DNA of 6,433 bases from Dehalococcoidia bacterium (lineage in GTDB: Bacteria; Chloroflexota; Dehalococcoidia; Lucifugimonadales; JAGWBF01). Of this stretch, positions 1 to 5,685 are shown piece after piece. The notes beneath the pieces are model-generated. The model was given only the letters and a program-made list of their open reading frames with translations. It had not been told where the DNA came from and did not search any database. The stretch is from the NCBI GenBank assembly GCA_021296025.1, contig JAGWBF010000087.1:1-6433 (forward strand), given 5' to 3'. A program made the translations under genes and the position numbers. Each line of letters starts with the position of its first letter. Positions within the stretch are counted from its first letter, which is position 1.

Positions 1-347
<347 letters not shown>

Positions 348-375
348 TAACCTTACCTTTCCTTCCACTATCCAG

Positions 376-388
376 TTGTTAACGAGCA
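376..388 (-). promoter_or_regulatory. boxA-like antitermination site in the rRNA leader
   Basis: On the minus strand this reads TGCTCGTTAACAA. It differs by one base from the E. coli rrn leader boxA (TGCTCTTTAACAA), which in RNA binds NusB-NusE and allows RNA polymerase to transcribe the untranslated rRNA operon past Rho. It lies between the rRNA promoter and the mature 16S 5' end, about 30 nt before the gene, which is the expected place. The function is inferred from sequence and position. Confidence 0.75.
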
Positions 389-390
389 CA

Positions 391-402
391 CAGCTTCCGC
401 TG
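391..402 (-). promoter_or_regulatory. Short GNRA hairpin upstream of boxA (boxB-like position)
   Basis: In the transcript this is CAGC-GGAA-GCTG: a 4-bp stem closed by GGAA, a GNRA-type tetraloop. It ends 2 nt before boxA, the same hairpin-then-boxA order found in E. coli rrn leaders. The stem is short, so a role as boxB is only suggested by position. Confidence 0.45.
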
Positions 403-415
403 CAGTAAGAAGGTA

Positions 416-444
416 ATGATATAAGCTGCTTCAACCCCTGTCAA
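416..444 (-). promoter_or_regulatory. Sigma-70-type promoter of the rRNA operon
   Basis: On the minus strand a perfect -35 TTGACA (439-444) is separated by exactly 17 nt from a -10 TATCAT (416-421). Transcription would start near 409, giving a leader of about 60 nt that contains a GNRA hairpin and boxA before the mature 16S end. No obvious A/T-rich UP element is visible beyond a short CAAAA just upstream of the -35. The -35 lies only about 50 nt past the stop codon of the upstream GGT-like gene. Both hexamers are identical to those of the rny promoter at 3921-3949. Confidence 0.85.
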
Positions 445-492
445 GGGTTTTGATCGCGACTGCAGAGAAGCGCAGAGGGGGACTAAGTCTGC

Positions 493-2127
493 TTACAGGG
501 CTGCCGCGTGCCCATCGCCCCTCGGGTCGGAAGCGCCGATGAGCACACCCCGGGAGTTGTCCCGCACTATGAGCTGCACCTTCCCCAGCATGCCTCCCCG
601 ACCCGAAGGATAGACGACGCTGTGCCCCATCCTCTCAAGGGCCTGGCTGGTTTCCTCCGGGAAGCCGGGCTCGGGACAAAATTCCAGCGGCGCCTCAATG
701 GTTGCCGGGTCTGAGCCGGGATAGCTGGCCCACCGCGGCGCATCCACCGCCTCCTGGGGGGGCATGCCGTGGTCCAGAATGTTGGAAACGATCTGGGCGT
801 TGACCTGCACCTGGAAGTCGCCGCCGGGGGTGCCGCCGATGACCAGGGGCTGGGCACCATCGAAGACCATGTAGCAGTTGAGGGTGTGCATGGTGCGCCT
901 GCCGGGGCCTACCAGGTTTGGGTGGCCCTCCTCCAGGCTGAAGCCTCGCCCGCCCCGGTTGTTGAGCAGGATGCCAGTGCTGCCAGCGATGAAGCCCGAA
1001 CCGAACCGATTGGACAAGCTGTGTATAAAGGAGATGGCATTCCCATCGCCATCGGCCACGCAGAAGTAGGTGGTGTCGCCGCTTCGCTCGGCGGGCACCA
1101 TGGCGGGAGCATCTTCCCGGACACGGAGGGGGTCGATCAGTCCCCTGCGCAGGTCGGCATGCTCCATGGACACCAGCATGTCCAGGGGCCAGTCCACGAA
1201 GCGGGGGTCTCCCGCGTGCTGGTTCCGGTCTTCGAAGGCCAGCTTCTTGGATTCCACCATAAGGTGTACCGCCTGGGGGCTGTTGGGGCCCAGGGAAGCC
1301 AGGTCATAGCCGCTCATCAGGTTGAGCATGGACAGGTGCACCAGCCCCTGAGATGGGGGCCGGGTCTGGTAAACGGCGTGCCCGCGGTAGGTAGTGCTGA
1401 TGGGTGGTTCGTACACCTCGGTCTGATGGCCGGCAAAGTCCTCTAAGGTGAAGGGCGCTCCCGCTTCCTGCAGAGCCGCCACTATCTCGGACGCAAGGCT
1501 CCCGCGGTAAAACTCCTGGGCGCCGCCCTGGGCAACCCTTTCGAGGCTCCTGGCCATGTCGCCCAGCACTATCACATCCCCAGGACCGTAGGGCTCGCCG
1601 CCCCTGGTCATGGCGCTGCGAGTGGAAGAATGGCGCGTCAGCAGGTCAAGGGACGCGCCAAAGGATGGAGCGCAGCTTGGAAGGAGGGGGTGGCCGTCCC
1701 TGGCGTAACCGATGGCAGGAGAAAGGAGCTGGCCCATGGGCAGGGTGCAATATCCCTGGTGGAGGGTTTCCCAGGCAGCCACCTCTCCCGGGACGGTGAT
1801 GGAGAGGGGGCCCCTCAGGGGCATCTTGGAGTGGCCCTGGGACCGGAAGAGGTCGGGGGTGGCCCCTGAGGGCGCGCCGCCGCTCCCATTCAGCCCGATC
1901 ACCCTCCCCGAGTCAGCATGGTACAGGATGGCGAAGGTGTCCCCACCAAGGCCGCAGCTGGTGGGTATGGTCACCGTTTCGGCCGCCGCCACAGCAATGG
2001 CGGCATCGAATGCATTTCCCCCCTGGAGAAGGATGTTGATACCGGCCGAAGCCGCCAGGGGAGAAGCGGAGCACACCATTCCCTTCTGGCCCAAGGCCGG
2101 ACTACGGGTCACACCTTGAACAGCCAT
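493..2127 (-). CDS. Gamma-glutamyltransferase-like Ntn hydrolase (GGT family, YwrD-like), 544 aa
   Basis: The protein belongs to the GGT/acylase family of N-terminal nucleophile hydrolases, made as one chain and cut by itself into two subunits. Visible hallmarks are GMVCSASPLA (16-25), GGNAFDAAIA (36-45), CGLGGDTF (58-65), the GDTTYF site (350-355) followed by DGDGNAIS, then GSGFIAGSTGILLNN (376-390) and GGTPGGD (431-437). Cleavage before Thr352 would give subunits of about 351 and 193 residues, close to E. coli GGT proportions. Key E. coli substrate residues are not conserved by my eye alignment. Arg114 aligns with the NGSGGAP segment (80-86, no Arg), the Gln430/Asp433 pair falls in NNRGGRGF, and the Ser462-Ser463 oxyanion pair aligns with His414-Thr415. 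These changes fit the GGT-like (YwrD-type) branch more than true glutathione hydrolases. No signal peptide is seen, so the protein is probably cytoplasmic. The ATG start has AGGAG (2135-2139) 7 nt upstream. It could act on another gamma-glutamyl or acyl-amide substrate. Confidence 0.93.
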   Translation of the reverse strand: MAVQGVTRSPALGQKGMVCSASPLAASAGINILLQGGNAFDAAIAVAAAETVTIPTSCGLGGDTFAILYHADSGRVIGLNGSGGAPSGATPDLFRSQGHSKMPLRGPLSITVPGEVAAWETLHQGYCTLPMGQLLSPAIGYARDGHPLLPSCAPSFGASLDLLTRHSSTRSAMTRGGEPYGPGDVIVLGDMARSLERVAQGGAQEFYRGSLASEIVAALQEAGAPFTLEDFAGHQTEVYEPPISTTYRGHAVYQTRPPSQGLVHLSMLNLMSGYDLASLGPNSPQAVHLMVESKKLAFEDRNQHAGDPRFVDWPLDMLVSMEHADLRRGLIDPLRVREDAPAMVPAERSGDTTYFCVADGDGNAISFIHSLSNRFGSGFIAGSTGILLNNRGGRGFSLEEGHPNLVGPGRRTMHTLNCYMVFDGAQPLVIGGTPGGDFQVQVNAQIVSNILDHGMPPQEAVDAPRWASYPGSDPATIEAPLEFCPEPGFPEETSQALERMGHSVVYPSGRGGMLGKVQLIVRDNSRGVLIGASDPRGDGHAAAL

Positions 2128-2167
2128 AGCAACGCTCCTGTGAGGGCATGGGGTCCAGCTATTCGGC

Positions 2168-2197
2168 AGTTTAGGTTGGCCCCAGCGGCAGTGTCAA
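2168..2197 (-). promoter_or_regulatory. Probable promoter of the GGT-like gene
   Basis: On the minus strand a perfect -35 TTGACA (2192-2197) lies 18 nt from a weaker -10 TAAACT (2168-2173). Transcription would begin near 2161, leaving a 5' leader of about 33 nt that contains the AGGAG ribosome site. The box sequences and distance to the gene are sensible, but the -10 matches only 4 of 6 consensus positions. Confidence 0.55.
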
Positions 2198-2231
2198 GGT
2201 TGGCGCCGGTTAGCTGCCCTGGCCACCAAGG

Positions 2232-2260
2232 TTGCAAATCCCAGAGGCTAAATGTACCTT
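2232..2260 (+). promoter_or_regulatory. Weak candidate promoter for the mec-like gene
   Basis: TTGCAA (2232-2237) and TACCTT (2255-2260) are separated by 17 nt. Each is a partial match to consensus (4 of 6 and 3 of 6). Transcription would start near 2267, just ahead of the AGGGAG ribosome site. No better plus-strand candidate was seen between 2130 and 2288. If real, it rules out the upstream in-frame TTG at 2232 as a start codon. Confidence 0.3.
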
Positions 2261-2274
2261 AAGCCGAATCACAC

Positions 2275-2282
2275 AGGGAGAG
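2275..2282 (+). promoter_or_regulatory. Ribosome binding site fixing the mec start at TTG 2289
   Basis: AGGGAGAG sits 6-8 nt before TTG 2289. No comparable site precedes the in-frame TTG at 2232, whose extra 19 residues do not look like the family. This site therefore selects the shorter protein. Confidence 0.65.
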
Positions 2283-2288
2283 CGCAAG

Positions 2289-2693
2289 TTGGTCCAGGTA
2301 GCAAGAAGGTTCTACGACGAGATGGTAGCCCACGCCTTGGAGGACGATTCCATCGAGTGCTGCGGGGTGCTGGCAGGCACTGACGGAAGCTTCCAGAAGC
2401 TGTACCGCATGACCAACGTGGAGAACAGCCCCTACCGCTTCAGCTGGGACCCCAAGGAACTGCTCCCTGTATGGAATGACATGGAAGACAACAACTGGGA
2501 GCACCGGGCGGTGTACCACTCCCACACCCACTCGGAGGCCTACCCGTCCAGCACCGACGTCAGGTTGGCCGCCTGGCCTGAGGCCTATTACATGATCGTA
2601 TCGTTGCTGGACAAGGACAACCCCAACGTGCGGGCCTTTCGCATCGTTGATGGCAGCATCTCCGAGGAGACCCTGGAAGTCACCCCGGACTAA
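2289..2693 (+). CDS. mec: JAMM/MPN-domain metallopeptidase, Mec-like (CysO-cysteine peptidase family), 134 aa
   Basis: This is a single-domain JAB1/MPN zinc peptidase. The zinc motif is complete: Glu23 (in SIECCGVLAG), then His77-Ser-His79, seven residues, Ser87, two residues and Asp90. Whole-length resemblance, recalled from memory, is closest to Mycobacterium tuberculosis Mec (shared MVAHA, CGVLAG, MTN..SP, EAYPS.TDV.LA and RIVDG blocks). Mec releases cysteine from the C-terminus of the sulfur-carrier protein CysO in a CysM-dependent cysteine synthesis route. The protein is cytoplasmic, with no signal or membrane segment. The chosen start is TTG with a strong ribosome site; length fits the family. 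cysO (ThiS/MoaD-like) and cysM are not adjacent here, so the exact partner is inferred. An extra His81 follows the motif (HSHTH). The stop codon overlaps that of leuB on the other strand. Confidence 0.88.
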   Translation: MVQVARRFYDEMVAHALEDDSIECCGVLAGTDGSFQKLYRMTNVENSPYRFSWDPKELLPVWNDMEDNNWEHRAVYHSHTHSEAYPSSTDVRLAAWPEAYYMIVSLLDKDNPNVRAFRIVDGSISEETLEVTPD

Positions 2694-3790
2694 AGGGCGG
2701 ACAGGACCTGGTCCCCCATCTCCTCGGTGCTCACCCTCTTGATGACCCGCCCGGCGGATGCTTCCGCTATATCGGCGGTGCGATACCCTTCCCCTAGCAC
2801 TTCCTCCACGGCCCGCTCCACAACGGCGGCTTCTTCGACCAGGCCCAGGGAGTACCGCATCAGCAGGGCAGTGCTGAATATGGTGGCGATGGGGTTGGCT
2901 ATCCCCTGCCCGGCAATATCCGGCGCGGAGCCGTGGATCGGTTCGTATAGGCCGATGGCCCTGCCTCCCTCGGTGGGCACACTCGCCAAGCTGGCCGAAG
3001 GCAGCAGTCCCATGGATGCGGCCAGGATACCTGCTTCGTCGGTCAGGATATCCCCGAAGGTGTTCTCGGTCACGACTACGTCGAACCGTGACGGACGCTG
3101 CACCAACTGCATGGCGCAGGTATCGACCAGCATGTGCTCCAGCTCCACATCAGCGTACTGGGAAGCCAGGTCGGTGGCGGTCTGTCGCCACAGCCGGGAT
3201 GTTTCCAGCACGTTCGCCTTGTCCACGGAGGTCAGCTTTCCCCTTCTTCGTCGGGCCAGCTCGAAGCCGACCCTGAGCACCCGCTCGATCTCGACCTGGG
3301 AGTAGCGCATGGTATCCACGCTGGTCCAGCCGCGCCGGGTCTGGCGTCGCCCCTTGGGCTTGGCATAGTAGAGGCCGCCCGTCAGCTCCCGGACCACCAG
3401 CATATCCACATCCTTTAGCACGGAGGGCTTTACGACGCTGGCGTCCACCATATCGGGAAGGACCTTGACCGGGCGCAGGTTGGCAAACACCGAAAGGCCC
3501 TTACGGATGCCCAGGATGCCCTCTTCGGGGCGCACCTTGGCCTGGGGGTCGTCCCACTTGGGTCCTCCTACGGCGCCAAAGAGGACGGCATCGAAACCAC
3601 CGGCGGCCTCCATGGTGCTTTCCCGGAGGGCCACGCCGTACTTGTCGATGGCCGCTCCCCCAACATCATCGTAGGAAAGCTGGAAGCTGTGGCCGAAGCG
3701 GGAGCCCACCTTCTCCAGCACCCTGACGCCCTGCTGCACCACCTCGGGGCCGATTCCGTCGCCGGGCAGCACAAGAATCCTGAACTCCAT
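2690..3790 (-). CDS. leuB: 3-isopropylmalate dehydrogenase, 366 aa
   Basis: LeuB oxidises and decarboxylates (2R,3S)-3-isopropylmalate with NAD+ to 2-oxoisocaproate, the third committed step of leucine synthesis, as a cytoplasmic dimer. The protein matches the family throughout: LPGDGIGPEV (8-17), LFGAVGGPKWD (70-80), IRKGLSVFANLRP (95-107, substrate arginines), RELTGGLYY (134-142, catalytic Tyr141), SVDKANVL (188-195, catalytic Lys191), a VDTCAM segment with Asp223, FGDILTDEAG (245-254, metal aspartates 247 and 251), MGLLPSASL (260-268) and the nucleotide-binding EPIHGSAPDIAGQGIANP (283-300). The ATG at 3788-3790 follows a GGAGGA ribosome site and gives the usual N-terminus MEFRILVLPGDGIG. 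A longer in-frame opening back to 3949 is unlike the family. There are no other leu genes in the window. It is monocistronic as far as visible and runs tail to tail into mec. Confidence 0.97.
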   Translation of the reverse strand: MEFRILVLPGDGIGPEVVQQGVRVLEKVGSRFGHSFQLSYDDVGGAAIDKYGVALRESTMEAAGGFDAVLFGAVGGPKWDDPQAKVRPEEGILGIRKGLSVFANLRPVKVLPDMVDASVVKPSVLKDVDMLVVRELTGGLYYAKPKGRRQTRRGWTSVDTMRYSQVEIERVLRVGFELARRRRGKLTSVDKANVLETSRLWRQTATDLASQYADVELEHMLVDTCAMQLVQRPSRFDVVVTENTFGDILTDEAGILAASMGLLPSASLASVPTEGGRAIGLYEPIHGSAPDIAGQGIANPIATIFSTALLMRYSLGLVEEAAVVERAVEEVLGEGYRTADIAEASAGRVIKRVSTEEMGDQVLSAL

Positions 3791-3829
3791 GATTATCCTC
3801 CCAGAGCAGTTCCCTAACGGGCCGCTACC

Positions 3830-3846
3830 TCCCCGCCGGACGGGGA
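3830..3846 (-). other. GC-rich hairpin in the leuB leader
   Basis: TCCCCG (3830-3835) and CGGGGA (3841-3846) pair perfectly across a 5-nt loop. The hairpin lies in the expected 5' leader of leuB, about 40 nt before the start codon. No U-run follows and no leucine-rich leader peptide or T-box was recognised, so attenuation is not supported. Its role is unknown. Confidence 0.4.
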
Positions 3847-3869
3847 CGGTTCTTGGCCAGTCAGCCGTC

Positions 3870-3897
3870 ATTATACCTTTCTCCAGCAACGTGGAAG
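3870..3897 (-). promoter_or_regulatory. Probable leuB promoter
   Basis: A perfect -10 box TATAAT is present on the minus strand (3870-3875). The best -35 at 16-nt spacing is CTTCCA (3892-3897), a poor match. Transcription would start near 3863, with a leader of about 73 nt. The strong -10 and weak -35 could indicate dependence on an activator, but no operator was recognised. Confidence 0.5.
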
Positions 3898-3920
3898 GCC
3901 TCGAAAAGCCGTCATCTTCC

Positions 3921-3949
3921 TTGACAGTTAAGGGTGGTGAAGATATCAT
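3921..3949 (+). promoter_or_regulatory. Sigma-70-type promoter of rny
   Basis: A perfect -35 TTGACA (3921-3926) is followed after 17 nt by TATCAT (3944-3949). Transcription would start near 3956-3958, leaving a leader of about 75 nt. The stretch after the -10 is G/C-rich (TGGGGCC). In well-studied bacteria such a discriminator is a feature of promoters under stringent (ppGpp) control. Whether that applies here is unknown. The promoter diverges from leuB, whose -10 is about 45 nt away. Confidence 0.82.
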
Positions 3950-3957
3950 TGGGGCCG

Positions 3958-4004
3958 TTAAGAGCTATGCTGGGACAGGTATGTCCGGAATTTTGAGCTC
4001 TTAA
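3958..4004 (+). promoter_or_regulatory. Two-tier hairpin at the 5' end of the rny mRNA
   Basis: TTAAGAGCT (3958-3966) is perfectly complementary to AGCTCTTAA (3996-4004), a 9-bp outer stem. Inside it GGACA (3973-3977) pairs with TGTCC (3982-3986) around a GGTA loop. The outer stem begins at the predicted transcription start, so the mRNA 5' end would be base-paired. It is followed by a short A/U-rich single strand (ATTTAGTAT) and then the ribosome site. It might shield the transcript, serve in autoregulation by RNase Y, or act as a protein operator on DNA; the sequence alone cannot decide. Confidence 0.6.
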
Positions 4005-4031
4005 ATTTAGTATCTGGGCGGAAAGGAAAAG

Positions 4032-5516
4032 GTGATTCGCTTGAACCCATTTAGATTCCTGTCCGACCTGGCGGGCACTGGGAGGCTGAGGCGCGCACAA
4101 GAAGAAGCCAACAGAGTATTGGAAGCGGCCGAAGAGGAAAAACGTAGTATCTTGCTGGAAGCTCGTGAGGAGGCAGTAAAGACCAGGACCTCTGTAGATA
4201 ATGATCTGAAGGAACGCAGGAAGGAAGTACAGAGGCAGGAACGAAGGGTCAGCCAAAGGGAAGAAAACCTGGAAGAGAAATTCCAGTCCTTGGCTGAAAA
4301 GGAGCAAGGTCTCAAGTCCAAGGAGGATAACCTGTCCAACCTGAGAGAGGAGCTGGTCCAGCTTAAGGAAGACCAGCTAAAGCAGCTGGAAGAAACAGCC
4401 AGGCTCTCTTACAACGATGCAAAGGATATCCTTTTCAAGAAGGCTGAAGACGGGGTGAAGCACGAGCTCGCCCGGCGTTACTACGAACTGGAAAAGCAGA
4501 CCAAGGAAGAAGCTGAGCAAAAAGCCCGCCGAGTCATAACGATGGCAATCAACCGGTTGGCGACCGATGTGGTTTCCGAGAGCACCACTTCGGCCGTGCA
4601 GCTGCCCAACGATGAAATGAAAGGGCGCCTTATTGGGCGCGAGGGCCGGAACATCAAGGTGCTGGAGAGCCTCACAGGAGTGGATGTCATCATCGACGAC
4701 ACTCCTGGGGTGGTGACCGTTTCCTGCTTCGACCCCGTACGCAGGGAAACGGCCCGCCTGACCCTGGAAAAGCTGGTGGCCGATGGCCGCATACAGCCAG
4801 CCCGCATTGAAGAGATGGTTGAGCGTACCCAGAACGAGATGGATGAGACCATGCAGCGGGAAGGCGACAGGGCCGTCCTGGAAGCAGGAGTGACGGGACT
4901 GGACCCGGACCTGGTCAAGCTTCTGGGCCGCCTGAAGTACCGCTACAGCTATGGAGAAAACCAGCTCCACCACGCCGTGGAAGTGTCGTTGCTGTCGGGC
5001 ATGATGGCGGCTGAGATCGGCGCCAACATCGAGGTGGCGAAGGCCGGTGGCCTGCTACACGACATAGGGAAAGCCCTCACCCACGAGGTGGAAGGCCCCC
5101 ATGCGGAGATCGGCGCCGAGGTTGCCCGGAGATACGGCATCCACCCCGAAGTCCACAGGGCCATCATGGAGCACCACGACGAGGACAGGGGGTCGGTGGA
5201 GGCCTTTCTTGTAGCCACCGCCGATGCCATCAGCGCGGCCAGGCCGGGCTCCCGCAAGGAGACCCTGGAGCACTACGTCAAGAGGCTCGAGGACCTGGAG
5301 AATGTCGCATCCAGCTTCCCGGGCATCGAAAAGGCCTTTGCCATTCAGGCGGGCCGGGAAGTGCGCATCATGGTCAAGCCGGACAACGTGGATGATGTGG
5401 CTGCTTCCAACCTGGCAAGAGATGTTGCCAAGAAGATACAAGACGACCTGGTGTTCCCGGGGCAGATCAAGGTGACCGTAATAAGAGAGAGCCGAAGCGT
5501 AGAATTCGCCAGGTAG
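4032..5516 (+). CDS. rny: Ribonuclease Y, lacking the usual N-terminal membrane anchor, 494 aa
   Basis: RNase Y is the endoribonuclease that starts bulk mRNA decay in many bacteria lacking RNase E. The order of parts is typical: a long charged coiled coil (about 18-175), a KH RNA-binding domain (about 188-255) with the GREG loop at 202-205, and an HD hydrolase domain (about 312-405). In the HD domain His314, His343-Asp344 (LLHDIGK), His381-His382 and Asp397 (ADAISAARPG) are the expected metal ligands. The C-terminal family domain ends in a VTVIRE strand. The unusual point is the N-terminus. The family normally begins with a membrane helix, whereas this protein starts MIRLNPFRFLSDLAG and goes straight into the coiled coil. 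An in-frame TAG at 4008-4010 leaves no room upstream. The start is GTG with AAGGA 4 nt before it. The gene has its own strong promoter and is followed by ymdB, its frequent partner. Confidence 0.95.
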   Translation: MIRLNPFRFLSDLAGTGRLRRAQEEANRVLEAAEEEKRSILLEAREEAVKTRTSVDNDLKERRKEVQRQERRVSQREENLEEKFQSLAEKEQGLKSKEDNLSNLREELVQLKEDQLKQLEETARLSYNDAKDILFKKAEDGVKHELARRYYELEKQTKEEAEQKARRVITMAINRLATDVVSESTTSAVQLPNDEMKGRLIGREGRNIKVLESLTGVDVIIDDTPGVVTVSCFDPVRRETARLTLEKLVADGRIQPARIEEMVERTQNEMDETMQREGDRAVLEAGVTGLDPDLVKLLGRLKYRYSYGENQLHHAVEVSLLSGMMAAEIGANIEVAKAGGLLHDIGKALTHEVEGPHAEIGAEVARRYGIHPEVHRAIMEHHDEDRGSVEAFLVATADAISAARPGSRKETLEHYVKRLEDLENVASSFPGIEKAFAIQAGREVRIMVKPDNVDDVAASNLARDVAKKIQDDLVFPGQIKVTVIRESRSVEFAR

Positions 5517-5558
5517 CTGGGCAAGTAATCCTCCACTTGGCAAGCTGCGTCAACGGAG

Positions 5559-5572
5559 CTCGGAAGACCGAG
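5559..5572 (+). other. Small hairpin in the rny-ymdB gap
   Basis: CTCGG (5559-5563) pairs with CCGAG (5568-5572) across AAGA. It directly abuts the large inverted repeat that starts at 5574. A still weaker potential stem, CAAGT/ACTTG, lies at 5522-5539. No function can be assigned. Confidence 0.4.
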
Positions 5573-5573
5573 A

Positions 5574-5606
5574 GCCTTAGGTGGTGGCTGGTCCACCACC
5601 TAAGGC
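5574..5606 (+). terminator. Perfect 14-bp inverted repeat after rny (terminator or mRNA-processing hairpin)
   Basis: The arms 5574-5587 and 5593-5606 are fully complementary (GCCTTAGGTGGTGG and its reverse complement) around the loop CTGGT. This is the strongest structure in the window and lies 57 nt after the rny stop. It is not followed directly by a U-run; the first run (TTTTT at 5633-5637) comes after a second hairpin. It is therefore not a textbook intrinsic terminator. It could be a partial terminator, a 3'-end stabiliser that sets different rny and ymdB levels, a protein site on DNA, or a copy of a dispersed palindromic repeat. Confidence 0.5.
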
Positions 5607-5620
5607 ACAGCGAACGCTGT
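5607..5620 (+). other. Second hairpin stacked on the large one
   Basis: ACAGC and GCTGT pair across the loop GAAC, starting at the base immediately after the 14-bp stem. The two helices could stack coaxially. A TTTTTCTT stretch follows 12 nt later (5633-5640). Confidence 0.45.
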
Positions 5621-5640
5621 ACACTTTCAACGTTTTTCTT

Positions 5641-5669
5641 CGGGCCGCCCCAAACCCTTTGGGGACCCG
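5641..5669 (+). other. Third hairpin, just upstream of the ymdB ribosome site
   Basis: CCCCAAA (5648-5654) and TTTGGGG (5658-5664) pair around CCC, and CGGG (5641-5644) can pair with CCCG (5666-5669) as an outer extension. It ends 4 nt before the AGGATAGGA ribosome site of ymdB, so it could affect ymdB translation. Confidence 0.5.
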
Positions 5670-5672
5670 TCC

Positions 5673-5681
5673 AGGATAGGA
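5673..5681 (+). promoter_or_regulatory. Ribosome binding site for ymdB TTG start
   Basis: AGGATAGGA ends 4 nt before TTG 5686. This supports the TTG start rather than the internal ATG at 5698, which would remove the conserved MRIL lead-in. The ATG at 5681 is in another frame. Confidence 0.6.
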
Positions 5682-5685
5682 TGCG

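Noticed and set aside
769..1446. Plus-strand open frame of 225 codons opposite the GGT-like gene
   Set aside because: High GC leaves long antisense frames open; the minus-strand frame has clear family motifs and this one has none.
2232..2288. Upstream TTG start for the mec-like gene
   Set aside because: No ribosome site and no family resemblance in the extra 19 residues; TTG 2289 has AGGGAGAG at proper distance.
2727..3305. Plus-strand open frame of 192 codons opposite leuB
   Set aside because: Low-complexity Ser/Arg-rich product antisense to an unmistakable leuB.
3791..3949. N-terminal extension of leuB to an upstream start
   Set aside because: The added residues are not LeuB-like and cover the TATAAT promoter box; the ATG at 3788-3790 has a good ribosome site and the family N-terminus.
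5574..5640. tRNA or known riboswitch in the rny-ymdB gap
   Set aside because: No cloverleaf, T-loop or CCA-type acceptor arrangement, and no riboswitch core that I recognise; only simple hairpins.
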